A stretch of DNA of 64,000 bases from an uncultured Collinsella sp. (GCA_900550195.1 URRB01000005.1:1-64000); one strand, 5' to 3'. Positions 20,059 through 29,801 are shown, counted from the first letter of the stretch. Translations and numbers: made by a program. Notes: generated by a model not told the origin, from the letters alone.

Positions 20059-22275
20059 TTACTTGTCGGTGCCCAGCTTGTGCGGCTTGAGAGCGAGCGC
20101 ATTGACGAGTGCGTCGGTGGCAGACTTGACGGCTGCCGGCTGCGGATCGTTGACGTGATCCTCGGGGTGTACGGGCAGGTCCTTCTTGACGGCATCGTGG
20201 ATCAAGTTGAGGTACTCAGTCACGCCAGTGGTCGATAGGTGCGTGCCATCGCCATCGAACAGGTCGTTGCGGTTGGCACTGTATCCGTACCAGTCGATAA
20301 CGCGCACGTTCTTGTAGCGCGTAGCGGCGTTGGCGATGGCCTGGTTGGTAGAGCCAACCCACGGCTGCGGGCTGCGCGTGTTCACAAACACCACAATACG
20401 CCTATCTCCTGCATCGGCCATGATGGCGTCGATCTGGTCGTCGGTTACCAAGCCGTTGGTGCCCAGGGCAAAGACCACGATCTTGCCGGCAAGGTTCTGC
20501 TGGATATAGCCCTCAAATGTCGCACGGCCCGCATCGAACTGGCGGCCCTTTTCGGCATCGATATGGCTGTGCGGGAACACGCCGTCAAAGGTGTCCACGG
20601 CGCGCAGCGACACGGAGTCGCCGATCATAAGCAGATCGTAGGAGCCATCGGGGAAGCCGTCGTTGTCCTTGTCGGTGTCGTCGGCCGCCTGCTGGTCGGT
20701 GGGCGCGGTGTTCTTGGCTTCCTTGTTCAGAACTTCGGCGCCCTCGCCGCTCAGCGCAGACGTCTCGGGAACAAAGATCAGGCCGCCCAGTGCAACGACC
20801 AACACGACAGCGCAGGCTGCGCAGACAGGGACGTGCGCGCGTACCCAGTTAGCGGGCGTGGTGGTGCCGTCGCGGAACTCGGACACGGTGCGCTCAAAGG
20901 CGCCCTTCCTAAACGGAGTCTCGATAAAGCGATAGCAGCACTCTGCCACGGCGACCACCAACAACACCTGCAAAATGTACTGCCACCACGGCGTATCGTT
21001 GATGTTGGCGACCGGGTTCATGAGCAACAGCAGCGGATAGTGCCACAGGTAGATGCTGTACGAGCGCTTGCCAACCCACACGAGCGGCTCGGCGGACAGC
21101 GCGCGGGCAACCATTCCCTGGGGCTGCACGCAGGCCGCGATGACCATGAGCGTGAGGATCGAGCACAGCAGCGTGCCTCCGCGATACTGGAAGGCGGTGT
21201 AGCCGTTGGTGAATGCGACCATGGCGGCAAGGCCAACCAGGCCCGCGACGCCCAACACATCGATGGACGCGGGCGAGGACCAAAAGCGTACGAGCGCGCT
21301 CGGCTGGGTTGGGGCAGTCTCGGCTACGTTATCGGCCTTCGTGCCCTGTTTGTCCTCGGCATTCTTGCCGTGCTTGGCGGCGCCAACCAGGCGGTCGAGC
21401 CCCAGACGATGTGCGAGGCGCACGGGCGCCAGATCGCGATCGGGGATAAAGGCCATCCAGGCGCCCAGCAGCAGCGAGAACACACGGGTGTCGGTGCCGT
21501 AGTACACGCGGCTGGGGTCGGCGGCGGGATTGTAGAGCACCATCATGGCAATGGCGGAGACGGCAGCCAAGCCCAGAACCACGCGGCGCGTGTTGGGCTT
21601 GCTCATGTGCATGGATACCATGGCAAGCAGCAGCGGCGGCCAAACCAGATAGAACTGCTCCTCGATGGCGAGCGACCAAAAGTGCGTGAGCGGCGAGGGG
21701 TCGCCCAGGGCGTTGAAGTACGAGACGTCCTGGGCGATCTGCCACCAGTTGTTGAAGAACAGCAGCGACGGCAGGATGTCGGGACGCATCTTGGTGAGCA
21801 TCACGTGGTTAAAGATCGTGCACAGCGCGCAGGTAACCACCACGACGGTCACTACGGCGGGGAACAGACGGCGGATGCGGCGAATCCAGAAGCTCTTGAG
21901 GTCGATGCGCCCGGTCTTGGCGACTTCGTTGAGCAGCAGGCGCGTGATTAGATAGCCCGAAAGCACAAAGAAGATCGTGACGCCGAGCAGGCCGCCCTGA
22001 GCCCACGTAAGATTGAGGTGATAGAGCACCACCGCGACAACGGCGAGCGTGCGCAGGCCGTCGAGGGCGGGAATGTAACGAGATTTGGGACGAGTGGGCG
22101 TCTGGTCCGCGGCGGCGGCGCTGGCGTGGTCCGCTTTGTTGGCGGGTGCTCGATGGGGGCTCGGGGTGCGTCGCGGGTCGCCTGCGCGGCGTTCAGTGCG
22201 CGGGCGTTCGTGCGGCGCCTGGTTATCGGGCGCGCGGCGCGGGCCGCGTGAGCTCGATTGCGGGAATTGTTCCAT
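20059..22275 (-). CDS. OafA/OatA-type membrane acyltransferase with SGNH domain
   Basis: A 738-residue protein. A basic, Pro/Arg-rich cytoplasmic N terminus (1-65) precedes an acyltransferase-3 domain of about ten spans (RYIPALDGLRTLAVVAVV, then FFVLSGYLITRLLL) to about residue 490, a further span, and an external SGNH esterase-like domain (GDSVS, ALGTNG, DGTHLS) to the end. The spacing fits OatA-like enzymes that O-acetylate peptidoglycan or surface polysaccharide. An extra low-complexity loop (about residues 290-330) separates two spans. Monocistronic, divergent from rbsK. Confidence 0.88.
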   Translation of the reverse strand: MEQFPQSSSRGPRRAPDNQAPHERPRTERRAGDPRRTPSPHRAPANKADHASAAAADQTPTRPKSRYIPALDGLRTLAVVAVVLYHLNLTWAQGGLLGVTIFFVLSGYLITRLLLNEVAKTGRIDLKSFWIRRIRRLFPAVVTVVVVTCALCTIFNHVMLTKMRPDILPSLLFFNNWWQIAQDVSYFNALGDPSPLTHFWSLAIEEQFYLVWPPLLLAMVSMHMSKPNTRRVVLGLAAVSAIAMMVLYNPAADPSRVYYGTDTRVFSLLLGAWMAFIPDRDLAPVRLAHRLGLDRLVGAAKHGKNAEDKQGTKADNVAETAPTQPSALVRFWSSPASIDVLGVAGLVGLAAMVAFTNGYTAFQYRGGTLLCSILTLMVIAACVQPQGMVARALSAEPLVWVGKRSYSIYLWHYPLLLLMNPVANINDTPWWQYILQVLLVVAVAECCYRFIETPFRKGAFERTVSEFRDGTTTPANWVRAHVPVCAACAVVLVVALGGLIFVPETSALSGEGAEVLNKEAKNTAPTDQQAADDTDKDNDGFPDGSYDLLMIGDSVSLRAVDTFDGVFPHSHIDAEKGRQFDAGRATFEGYIQQNLAGKIVVFALGTNGLVTDDQIDAIMADAGDRRIVVFVNTRSPQPWVGSTNQAIANAATRYKNVRVIDWYGYSANRNDLFDGDGTHLSTTGVTEYLNLIHDAVKKDLPVHPEDHVNDPQPAAVKSATDALVNALALKPHKLGTDK

Positions 22276-22460
22276 AAAACATCATCCAATGACGAGAAAA
22301 AACAGCACGTATTCATTGTAGCTGCCCGCTCCTGTGAATGCTTGCTGCTGGCGCAACCTCAAGCGCGCGTTCACATCAAAGTGAACTAAAGTTATAGAGT
22401 GCGAAAGCATACGATTGACGGCCGACGGTGGGCATAAAGCCCGCAGATGAGGAGGTTTCC

Positions 22461-23456
22461 ATGGCAGATCGCGGCATCGTTGCGGTGTTCGGCAGCATGA
22501 ACATGGACCTTTCGGTGGCGTGTGAGCGCATGCCGCGTGCGGGCGAGACCGTCGGCGGTAGCGGTTTTATCACCAACGCCGGCGGCAAGGGTGCCAACCA
22601 GGCTGTGGCCGCCGCGCGCATGGGTGCGCGCACGTGCATGATCGGCGCCGTCGGGCGCGATGCATTTGGCGATGCACTGGTGGCGGGACTCCAAGACGCC
22701 GGCGTGGACTGTGTCTTTGTAGCGCGTCGCGATGACGTGGAGACGGGAACGGCGACCATCATTCGCTGCGAGGGCGACAACCGCATCGTGCTGTCGCCGG
22801 GCGCCAACCATGCGCTCGCGGGCGAGGATGTTGCCCGCGCGCTGAGGCGTCTGGTAGCCGATAAGCTCGACGGAGACGCCAGCGATATTGCCCCGGCTGT
22901 CGGAAGCGTCTTTATCGCCCAGGGCGAATGTGACCTTGCAGCGACGGCCGAGGCGCTCGTTTGCGCTCACGAGCTGGGGTTCTATACGGTCTTTAATCCA
23001 GCTCCTGCCTGCGAGTTGCCTGCGGAGGCCTGGCCTGCGGTCGACCTGGTCTGTCCCAACGAGACTGAGTGCCAGGTGCTGACGGGCATCTTGCCCGCGG
23101 ATGATGCGAGCTGCGTCGCGGCGCTCAATGCCCTGCTCGCCAAGGGTGCCGGAGCTGCGGTCATCACGTTGGGCGGCGCCGGGTCGGTTACGCTCGGCGA
23201 TGACGGCGAGCCGCTGCGCATGCCGGCGCTCTCGAGCACGTTGGTCGATACGACGGCCGCGGGCGATACATTTATCGGTGCGCTTGCCGCGGCTCGTCTG
23301 GAGGGCCTGCCTCTCTTTGAGTGCATGGCGGCGGGTGCACGCGCCTCGGCGGTGGCGGTGTCGCGCCTGGGCGCACAGCAGTCGATTCCCACGCGCGCCG
23401 AAGTTGATCGCGTGTTTGATTTAGACGATTTGGTACAAGACGGAGAAGCGGAGTAG
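22461..23456 (+). CDS. rbsK: Ribokinase (PfkB family)
   Basis: A 331-residue kinase. The N-terminal pattern FGSMNMDLSVACERMPRAGET and GGKGANQAVAAARMG is typical of ribokinase. The C-terminal signature DTTAAGDTFIGAL contains the catalytic Asp. It phosphorylates ribose to ribose 5-phosphate. The start is set by AGGAGG 6 bases upstream. The nucleoside hydrolase follows after 4 bases, so the pair would cleave nucleosides and capture the released ribose. Confidence 0.9.
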   Translation: MADRGIVAVFGSMNMDLSVACERMPRAGETVGGSGFITNAGGKGANQAVAAARMGARTCMIGAVGRDAFGDALVAGLQDAGVDCVFVARRDDVETGTATIIRCEGDNRIVLSPGANHALAGEDVARALRRLVADKLDGDASDIAPAVGSVFIAQGECDLAATAEALVCAHELGFYTVFNPAPACELPAEAWPAVDLVCPNETECQVLTGILPADDASCVAALNALLAKGAGAAVITLGGAGSVTLGDDGEPLRMPALSSTLVDTTAAGDTFIGALAAARLEGLPLFECMAAGARASAVAVSRLGAQQSIPTRAEVDRVFDLDDLVQDGEAE

Positions 23457-23460
23457 AACA

Positions 23461-24435
23461 ATGGCAATCAAGAAGCTGATCCTTGATCTGGATATGGGTG
23501 TGGATGATGCGATGGCGCTTGCCTATGCCATCGCGAGCCCCGAGGTGGAGCTCGTCGGCATCACCACGTGCTTTGGCAACGTGCGCGTCGAGCAGTCGGC
23601 GCACAACTGCTTGGCGGTGCTCGACCTGTTGGGTCGTCCCGAGGTGCCGGTGTACCTGGGCGCCGATCGTCCCGTGAAGGCGACCGAACCCTACACGCCG
23701 CCGGCGTCCACCACGCTTATCCACGGCAAGAACGGCATCGGCGGCGCAAGCGTGCCCGCCTCGCCGTACGAGCCGGTGGGCGCGACGTCGGCCGATGGCA
23801 ATGCGGCGGTCGATTACCTGATTGATGCCGCGCGTACCTATGGTCCCGACTTGGTCTATGTGGCGACCGGTCCGCTCTCCAACCTGGCGCTCGCCCTTGA
23901 GCGCGACGCGGCGGCGATGATGTCTATCGGCCGCGTGGTGGTGATGGGTGGCGCCCTGACCGTGCCCGGCAACGTGAGCGCCGGTGCCGAGGCCAACATG
24001 GCGAGCGACCCCGAGGCCGCTGACGCTGTGCTGCGCTCGGGCCGCAAACTCACCATGGTTGGTCTTGACGTGACGCATCGCGTGGTGCTGACGCGCCGCG
24101 ACATTGCCGGTTGGACGGGCTCGGGCACCATGGCGGGCTGCGCATTTGCGAGTATGGTCGAGCACTACATTGGCTCGTACGAGATGAACGCCCCTTACCT
24201 GGGCGGCTGCGCGCTGCACGATCCGCTTGCCGTTGCCGTGGCGATTGATCCCACGCTCGTGGGCGCACTTGGTTGCAACTTGCGCGTCGACCTGCTCGGC
24301 GAGTATCGCGGCCGCACTATCTGCGACGAGCATCGCCTGTCCGACCCCGACAAGAGCGCGCTTGTGGCACTCACCGTGGACGCCCCGCGCTTTCTGTCCG
24401 AGTTCAAGGCGCGCATGGCCCGCATCCTAGGCTAG
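23461..24435 (+). CDS. Nucleoside hydrolase (IunH/RihA family)
   Basis: A 324-residue enzyme. The metal-binding N terminus reads LDLDMGVDDAMAL (family DxDxGxDD). VMGGAL and the late ALHDPLAVAVA His/Asp motif complete the Ca2+/nucleoside site. It hydrolyses ribonucleosides to base plus ribose. Tightly linked to rbsK upstream, a sensible salvage pair. Base preference cannot be judged. Confidence 0.9.
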   Translation: MAIKKLILDLDMGVDDAMALAYAIASPEVELVGITTCFGNVRVEQSAHNCLAVLDLLGRPEVPVYLGADRPVKATEPYTPPASTTLIHGKNGIGGASVPASPYEPVGATSADGNAAVDYLIDAARTYGPDLVYVATGPLSNLALALERDAAAMMSIGRVVVMGGALTVPGNVSAGAEANMASDPEAADAVLRSGRKLTMVGLDVTHRVVLTRRDIAGWTGSGTMAGCAFASMVEHYIGSYEMNAPYLGGCALHDPLAVAVAIDPTLVGALGCNLRVDLLGEYRGRTICDEHRLSDPDKSALVALTVDAPRFLSEFKARMARILG

Positions 24436-24532
24436 GCTCGGGATCGAAGCACGCCCATCTGCTCGATGTGGCCGCTGGCGGGCCGACATCTACCGTTCGC
24501 CAGCCCGATGGTCCCCGGGGCGGGGAGAGCGC

Positions 24533-24538
24533 TATAAT
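24533..24538 (+). promoter_or_regulatory. -10 element upstream of LicT/PTS operon
   Basis: A perfect TATAAT 15 bases before the RAT sequence; the -35 is not obvious. Confidence 0.5.
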
Positions 24539-24552
24539 GCATTCTGCATCTT

Positions 24553-24582
24553 GGATTGTTACTCCTGTGTGGAGGCATGCCC
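24553..24582 (+). promoter_or_regulatory. RAT antiterminator site 1
   Basis: It begins GGATTGTTACT, the signature of BglG/LicT ribonucleic antiterminators. CTCC/GGAG forms the upper stem and GGCATGCC the 3' side. The LicT-like protein encoded downstream would bind here. Confidence 0.75.
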
Positions 24583-24598
24583 AAGAGCAATACAACAC

Positions 24599-24621
24599 GG
24601 ATTGTTACGTAAGGCATGACC
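24599..24621 (+). promoter_or_regulatory. RAT-like site 2 overlapping the terminator
   Basis: A second GGATTGTTAC followed by GGCATGACC, without the usual apical stem. Its 3' half overlaps the 5' arm of the terminator at 24611, so binding here would exclude the terminator. Confidence 0.5.
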
Positions 24622-24655
24622 GCAATAGCACTGCTATTGGCTATCATGCCTTTTT
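24611..24655 (+). terminator. Conditional terminator in the LicT leader
   Basis: AAGGCATGA pairs with TCATGCCTT, followed by a T run (24651-24655). It lies between promoter and gene, as expected for antitermination control. Confidence 0.8.
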
Positions 24656-24684
24656 CTGTGAGTGTTCTTGAAAGGAGGTTCACC

Positions 24685-25524
24685 ATGCTTGCAATTAAAA
24701 AGCTTAACAACAACGCGGTTCTTTGCCGTGACGGACAGGGGCGAGATGTCATCGCCATGGGCAGGGGCGTCGGTTTCGGCGGAGATTTTCCTCGAGAGCT
24801 CCCTCTTTCTAAAATCGAGCATACGTTTTACGACATTGATCCTAAAGGACAAGATGTCATGAGGGATCTTCCCTCGGATATCGTGATGTTTGCGGCGAAA
24901 GTTATGGACATCGTTGCCAACGAACTGCCCTACGACCTCTCGACCAATGCGACGCTGTTCATGGCTGATCACCTGTCGTTTGCCGTTGCGCGAGCCCAAA
25001 AGGGGGTCCGCATCGCGATGCCTCTTGCCTATGAAGTGCGGGAGACGTATCCGAAGGAATACAAGGCTGCCCAGTTTATCGTCATGCGACTCGAGAAGGA
25101 GCTCGGAGAGCGGCTTCCCAAGGATGAGATTGCCAGTATTGCGATGAATCTCGTGAACGCACGGGTTGTTGAAGCCGTCAAAGCCACGGCCGAGCCCGCA
25201 AAGCAGTTAGACGATATGCTCGAGGACGTTATCGAGATTCTCGAAAGCGATTTCCGCATTATTGTCGACCGCGATTCCTTTGATTTCACCCGCTTCGCCA
25301 CGCATCTGCGGTACCTGTTCAAGCGCATTCAAGCCGGCGAGTCGCTGAACAGCGCCAACATGCAGATGTACAAGAACTTTCGTGAGGAGTTTCCGCAGTT
25401 GGCAGAGTGCGTGAAGCATATCGGTTCCTATTGTCGTGAAACGTGGGACGCCACGCTCTCCGAGGAGGAGGAACTCTATCTGATGATCCATCTCAACCGG
25501 ATCATCTCCAAAAAAGGATTGTAA
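24685..25524 (+). CDS. BglG/LicT-family transcriptional antiterminator
   Basis: A 279-residue protein: a CAT RNA-binding domain (residues 1-55; KLNNNAVLCRD, MGRGVGFG) and two PTS regulation domains (about 65-170 and 175-279) with the expected His residues (for example MADHLSFAVAR and MIHLNR). When sugar is available it is dephosphorylated by its PTS, binds the RAT and lets RNA polymerase pass the terminator. The ATG after AAAGGAGG is used. It heads an operon with EIIBC and a 6-phospho-beta-glucosidase and controls its own leader. Confidence 0.92.
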   Translation: MLAIKKLNNNAVLCRDGQGRDVIAMGRGVGFGGDFPRELPLSKIEHTFYDIDPKGQDVMRDLPSDIVMFAAKVMDIVANELPYDLSTNATLFMADHLSFAVARAQKGVRIAMPLAYEVRETYPKEYKAAQFIVMRLEKELGERLPKDEIASIAMNLVNARVVEAVKATAEPAKQLDDMLEDVIEILESDFRIIVDRDSFDFTRFATHLRYLFKRIQAGESLNSANMQMYKNFREEFPQLAECVKHIGSYCRETWDATLSEEEELYLMIHLNRIISKKGL

Positions 25525-25591
25525 CCCGTAGCCATTCGGGGCATGACCTTTGCCGATTCGAACAGTAAGCCAAGATTGTGCAAAGGAGCCA

Positions 25592-27043
25592 ATGATGGCA
25601 AATTACAAAAAGGTGGCAGAGCAGATTCTCTCCACTGTGGGCGGGGCGGAAAACGTGGCTTCGGTTACGCATTGCATGACGCGCCTGCGCTTCAACCTCA
25701 AGGATGAAAGCCTCTCGAATGATGAGAAGCTTGAGGACATCTCGTCTATCATCAGCGTCGTGCACGCCGGAGGGCAGGTGCAGCTGGTGGTCGGGCCCAC
25801 GGTCGACAAGGTCTACGACGAGGTCTGTAAGCAGGGCGGATTCGAGGTCACGGTATCGATTGACGAGGAACTCGATGGCCCTCAGCTTAGCTGGAAGGAG
25901 CGCTTGGCGCCCAAGCACCTCTTCAATCAGCTGCTCGATGCCGTGAGCGGCGCTATCACCCCGATCCTTTCGATCTTTTGTGTCGCCGGTATCTTCAAGA
26001 TGCTCGTTATTCTGTTTGGGCCCGAAGGCGCCGGTTTTATGTCCGAAACGAGCGACCTGTATCGGATCCTTTCCCTGGTGGGCGATGCGGCGTATTACTA
26101 CTTCCCGGTGTTTGCCGCCTATAGCTCGGCTAAGAAGTTCAAAACGAGTCCTGTGCTGGCACTGCTCATCGCTGTTGTGATGATTTATCCCGACATGCTC
26201 GCTATTGTTGAGGACGGAAAGCCTTTCAGCGTCTTCGGCATCCCCATGCAGCTCGTCAACTACACCCAGGCTGTTCTTCCGGTCATCTTGATCACCTGGG
26301 CCCAGTCCTATGTTGAGCGCTTCTTTAAGAAGATCTCGCCTGATATGTTGCGCATTCTGATCGTACCCGTGGGTACGGTGCTCGTGATGTTGCCGGTCGC
26401 GCTGTGCCTCTGCGGCCCTGCCGTCCAATTTGTCATGGGCCTTGTGGCCGATTTCATCATTTGGCTCGCCTCTGTTGCCGGTCCCGCTGCGACCGCGGTT
26501 ATCGGCGCATTCTGGAATCTGATCATCGCCACCGGCATGCACGTGCCGATCTATACCGCCATATTGCCCGCCGCGCTCCAGAACGGTTACGACGCCATCT
26601 TATACCCCGGCACCGCGGTTGTAGCCTACGCCACGCTTGCCATCGCGCTCGCCTATGGCCTGCGCGCTAAGGGCAAGGAGAGTCGAGCCACGGGCTGGAA
26701 CTTGTTCATCACCTATGCCTTCGGTCGCGTGAGTGAGCCCATCATCTACGGCATCCTGTTTCGCGACAAGAAGGCTCTTGCCTGGAACATGATTGGTGGT
26801 GCTGTCGGTGGTCTGCTGGTAAGCCTTCTTCATGCCAACGTCTATATCTTCACTGGCGTTGGTTTCCCATGGATGAACGTGCTCATGTTTGCTCAGGATA
26901 TCATCCCTGGCACCATCGGGTGTCTTGCTGGCGGTGCCGTGACGTTTGCGTTGGCGATGATTTTTGGATTTGAAGGACAGGAGAAGATGCCGTTGAAGTC
27001 CAAGAGCGGCGATTCTGAGGCCGTTGAATCCGTCGAGGCATAA
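25592..27043 (+). CDS. PTS beta-glucoside-type EIIBC
   Basis: A 483-residue permease. The EIIB domain (residues 1-90) carries the phosphorylated Cys28 in THCMTRLRF. An EIIC domain of about ten spans follows (about 105-470). No EIIA domain is attached, so a separate EIIA must supply phosphate. It imports and 6-phosphorylates a beta-glucoside; the GH1 gene downstream would hydrolyse the product. The start at 25592 follows AAAGGAGCC. Confidence 0.9.
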   Translation: MMANYKKVAEQILSTVGGAENVASVTHCMTRLRFNLKDESLSNDEKLEDISSIISVVHAGGQVQLVVGPTVDKVYDEVCKQGGFEVTVSIDEELDGPQLSWKERLAPKHLFNQLLDAVSGAITPILSIFCVAGIFKMLVILFGPEGAGFMSETSDLYRILSLVGDAAYYYFPVFAAYSSAKKFKTSPVLALLIAVVMIYPDMLAIVEDGKPFSVFGIPMQLVNYTQAVLPVILITWAQSYVERFFKKISPDMLRILIVPVGTVLVMLPVALCLCGPAVQFVMGLVADFIIWLASVAGPAATAVIGAFWNLIIATGMHVPIYTAILPAALQNGYDAILYPGTAVVAYATLAIALAYGLRAKGKESRATGWNLFITYAFGRVSEPIIYGILFRDKKALAWNMIGGAVGGLLVSLLHANVYIFTGVGFPWMNVLMFAQDIIPGTIGCLAGGAVTFALAMIFGFEGQEKMPLKSKSGDSEAVESVEA

Positions 27044-27071
27044 GAGGCTACTACACAAATATGCTCCCCAG

Positions 27072-27106
27072 CCGTTGCGCGGTCCGACCCCTTGGCCGCG
27101 CAACGG
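27072..27106 (+). repeat. Intercistronic hairpin between EIIBC and GH1
   Basis: CCGTTGCGCGG pairs with CCGCGCAACGG, with a third partial arm GTTGCGCGG just downstream. No T run; probably an mRNA-processing or differential-expression hairpin. Confidence 0.6.
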
Positions 27107-27189
27107 TACTGTGCTGTTGCGCGGCACTTGCCGAGTCCGTTGCGTTCGACAGTGTGGGCCGGGAATTTGATAGAAAGGACGACACCATA

Positions 27190-28608
27190 ATGTTTAGAGA
27201 AGATTTTTTATGGGGCGGGGCTCTGGCTGCAAACCAGTGCGAGGGAGGATGGAACGAAGGCGGTCGCGGTTTAGCCAATTCCGACATGCTGCCGTTTGGC
27301 GATCAACGCATGGACGTCATGCGGGGAGACCTTGATCCGCGTGCGTTGGCACCCGACAGCTTCTATCCCGCTCGCAAGGGCATTGATTTTTACCATAGGT
27401 ACAAGCAGGATATTGAACTGTTTGCCCAGATGGGTTTTAAATGCCTGCGCTTATCAATCGCCTGGAGCCGCATTTTTCCCAAAGGAGACGAAGCCGAGCC
27501 CAATGAAGAAGGCCTTGCCTTTTACGAGGATGTTTTTAGGACGTGTCGCGCGCATGACATTGAGCCTTTGGTGACGCTCAACCACTATGATGTCCCCATG
27601 CATCTCGTCGATGCGTATGGCGGATGGCGCGATCGCAGGTTGGTCGACCTGTTCGAGCGATATTCGCGTACCGTGTTCGAGCGCTATCGGGGATTGGTCA
27701 ATTATTGGCTGACCTTTAACGAGATCAACATCATGACGCAGGCGTGCTTTATGGCGGCGGGGATCATCTTCGAGCAAGGGGAGAATCGCTATGCAACGGT
27801 TCACACGGCCGTGCACCATGTATTGGTTGCGAGCGCCCGTGCGGTCGGGGCGTGTCATGAACTGTGCCCTGGGGCGAAGATCGGTTGCATGCTCAACGCA
27901 GGTGTCTTCTATCCGGCTACATGTGATCCGGACGATGTGCTGGCTGCGCAGGCTGAGAATCGCAGCCATTACATGTTTACCGACGTCCAGGTGCGCGGTG
28001 CGTACCCGAGCTATGTTCTCAAGGAATACGCCCGCCATGGTTTTGAGGTGCCCTATCGGGATGATGACCGCGAAGTACTGGCTGCAAACCTGGTCGATTT
28101 CGTCTCGTTTTCGTATTACTCGACGCGCGTCGCAAAAGCGCATGCGGAAGGTCAGTTCGATTCGAACCTTCTTCGCTCGGCGCCTAATCCGTATCTAAAA
28201 CAGGAGCCTTGGGGGAGGTTTATCGACCCCAAAGGGCTGCGCGTCACCATGAATGAAATCTGGGATCGCTATCAAAAGCCGCTGTTCATCGTCGAAAACG
28301 GTTTGGGTGCTCCTGATGTGCCGGAAGATTCGGGTGAAATAGAAGACGACTATCGAGTTGAATACCTGCGGGCCCACATCGAGGCGATGAGGGAGACCGT
28401 CGAGCTCGACGGGGTGGAACTCATGGGATATACCTGTTGGGGCCCGATCGATTTGGTTTCGGTCGCCACAGGACAGATGCGTAAGCGCTACGGGTTTATC
28501 TATGTCGATCGAGACGATAGCGGTGCGGCCTCGTTTGAGAGACGTAAAAAGAAAAGCTTCGAATGGTACCGACGCGTAATAGCAAGCAATGGCGAAGACC
28601 TTGCGTAA
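27190..28608 (+). CDS. 6-phospho-beta-glucosidase, GH1 (paralogue 1)
   Basis: A 472-residue GH1 enzyme. Catalytic acid Glu178 lies in TFNEIN and nucleophile Glu369 in IVENG. The C-terminal segment KRYGFIYVDRDD is typical of 6-phospho enzymes and contacts the phosphate. It hydrolyses 6-phospho-beta-glucosides brought in by the EIIBC upstream. Compared with the paralogue at 37982, the phosphate-loop Ser in EMSKRYG is Arg here (QMRKRYG), which may alter specificity. Start at ATG after AAAGGACGACACC. Confidence 0.92.
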   Translation: MFREDFLWGGALAANQCEGGWNEGGRGLANSDMLPFGDQRMDVMRGDLDPRALAPDSFYPARKGIDFYHRYKQDIELFAQMGFKCLRLSIAWSRIFPKGDEAEPNEEGLAFYEDVFRTCRAHDIEPLVTLNHYDVPMHLVDAYGGWRDRRLVDLFERYSRTVFERYRGLVNYWLTFNEINIMTQACFMAAGIIFEQGENRYATVHTAVHHVLVASARAVGACHELCPGAKIGCMLNAGVFYPATCDPDDVLAAQAENRSHYMFTDVQVRGAYPSYVLKEYARHGFEVPYRDDDREVLAANLVDFVSFSYYSTRVAKAHAEGQFDSNLLRSAPNPYLKQEPWGRFIDPKGLRVTMNEIWDRYQKPLFIVENGLGAPDVPEDSGEIEDDYRVEYLRAHIEAMRETVELDGVELMGYTCWGPIDLVSVATGQMRKRYGFIYVDRDDSGAASFERRKKKSFEWYRRVIASNGEDLA

Positions 28609-28661
28609 TAACGTTAAGATGGACAAATGCGCCCGTTGGGGGAATAGTCGTGCCACTTCGC

Positions 28662-28707
28662 TTGACAACAGGCTAAACTAGCTAATAAACATTTACTATT
28701 CTGTTTA
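28662..28707 (+). promoter_or_regulatory. Promoter and operator of the LacI gene
   Basis: TTGACA (28662-28667) and TAATAA (28684-28689) are spaced 16 bases apart. AAACATTTACTATTCTGTTTA covers the start region, with inverted TAAAC/GTTTA-like ends. Similar GTTTAC/GTAAAC half-sites recur before the isomerase operon and the PTS at 51843, suggesting autoregulation and a shared regulon. Confidence 0.5.
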
Positions 28708-28790
28708 GATTGAATTTGCGGTCGTTTAGTTGCCGAGCCACGGGGCGGTCAAGCCACGATGCTCGGCCGCGACCGATGCTAGGGGGAACG

Positions 28791-29801
28791 ATGGCTAAAG
28801 CAAGCGTCCGCGAGATCAGCCGCATTACCGGCTTTTCGCCCGCAACCGTGTCCAACGCGCTCAACCGCAAGCGCAGCGTGAGCGAGGAGACCGCCAAGGT
28901 CATCCTGGAGTGCGCGCAGTCGCTTGGCTATCAGCAGTCGACGCAGCTCGAGAGCATCCAGTTTGTGCTTGCGCGCAAGACGGGCGCCATTTTGGACGAG
29001 AGCACCTTCCATCCCGCGGTCATCGAGGGCGTGGAGCGCCAGGCGCGTCGCCACGGCATGAGCACGAGCTTTGTCTCGCTCGACTTTAGCGACCTGGACG
29101 CCGTGCGCCCGCAGGTCGAGGGCCTGATCGCCGACCCGTCGGCCGCCATCGTGCTGATGGGCACCGAGCTGGGCGAGGAGGACTACGCCCTGTTCGCCGA
29201 CGCTGCCGCCCACCTGATTGTGCTCGACGGCTGGAGCGATCGCCAGTACTTCGATGCCGTAGTCATCGCCAACACCGATTCGGTGCTGCGTGCCGTGGAT
29301 TACCTTATCGAGAAAGGCCACAGGCAAATCGGCTATCTGGCGGGCGACCTTCGGATCCGCAACTTTAAGGACCGCGAGCGCGGCTATCGCCAAGCGCTTG
29401 AGGACGCGGGCCTCGAGGCCAATCCGGCATGGCGTGTCACGTTGGGCACCACGCTCGAGGGTGCCTATCGCGACATGGGCGTGTGGCTCGACAACGTCTC
29501 GCGCGACGATCTGCCGACGGCTTTCTTTGCCGAGAACGACGTGCTCGCCGTGGGCGCCATGCGCGCGTTCAACGAGCACGGTATTCGCGTGCCCGAGGAT
29601 GTCTCGATCATCGGCTTTGACGACCTGTCTTTGGGCGCCTTCTCCAACCCGCCGCTCACCACGGTGCATGTTCCCAAGCACGAGGTGGGCGAGATCGCGG
29701 TGCGTCGCCTGGTGGGCAACATCCGCAACCCCAAGAGCTATACCTGCAAGACGGCCGTGTCGACCTACTTTGTCGAGCGCCAGAGCGTGTGCGAGATCTA
29801 G
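28791..29801 (+). CDS. LacI-family transcriptional regulator
   Basis: A 336-residue repressor. The N-terminal helix-turn-helix reads VREISRITGFSPATVSNALNRK, with a hinge to about residue 58 and a periplasmic-binding-protein-like effector domain. IIGFDDLSLGAFSNPPLTTVHVP is the family's C-terminal signature. The effector is probably a sugar or sugar phosphate. Followed by a terminator, then the sugar-isomerase operon, whose promoter carries repeated GTTTAC motifs; it is the best candidate regulator of that operon. Confidence 0.9.
   Translation: MAKASVREISRITGFSPATVSNALNRKRSVSEETAKVILECAQSLGYQQSTQLESIQFVLARKTGAILDESTFHPAVIEGVERQARRHGMSTSFVSLDFSDLDAVRPQVEGLIADPSAAIVLMGTELGEEDYALFADAAAHLIVLDGWSDRQYFDAVVIANTDSVLRAVDYLIEKGHRQIGYLAGDLRIRNFKDRERGYRQALEDAGLEANPAWRVTLGTTLEGAYRDMGVWLDNVSRDDLPTAFFAENDVLAVGAMRAFNEHGIRVPEDVSIIGFDDLSLGAFSNPPLTTVHVPKHEVGEIAVRRLVGNIRNPKSYTCKTAVSTYFVERQSVCEI

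Noticed and set aside
20239..21951. A 570-codon frame opposite the acyltransferase
   Set aside because: Antisense shadow with no family resemblance.
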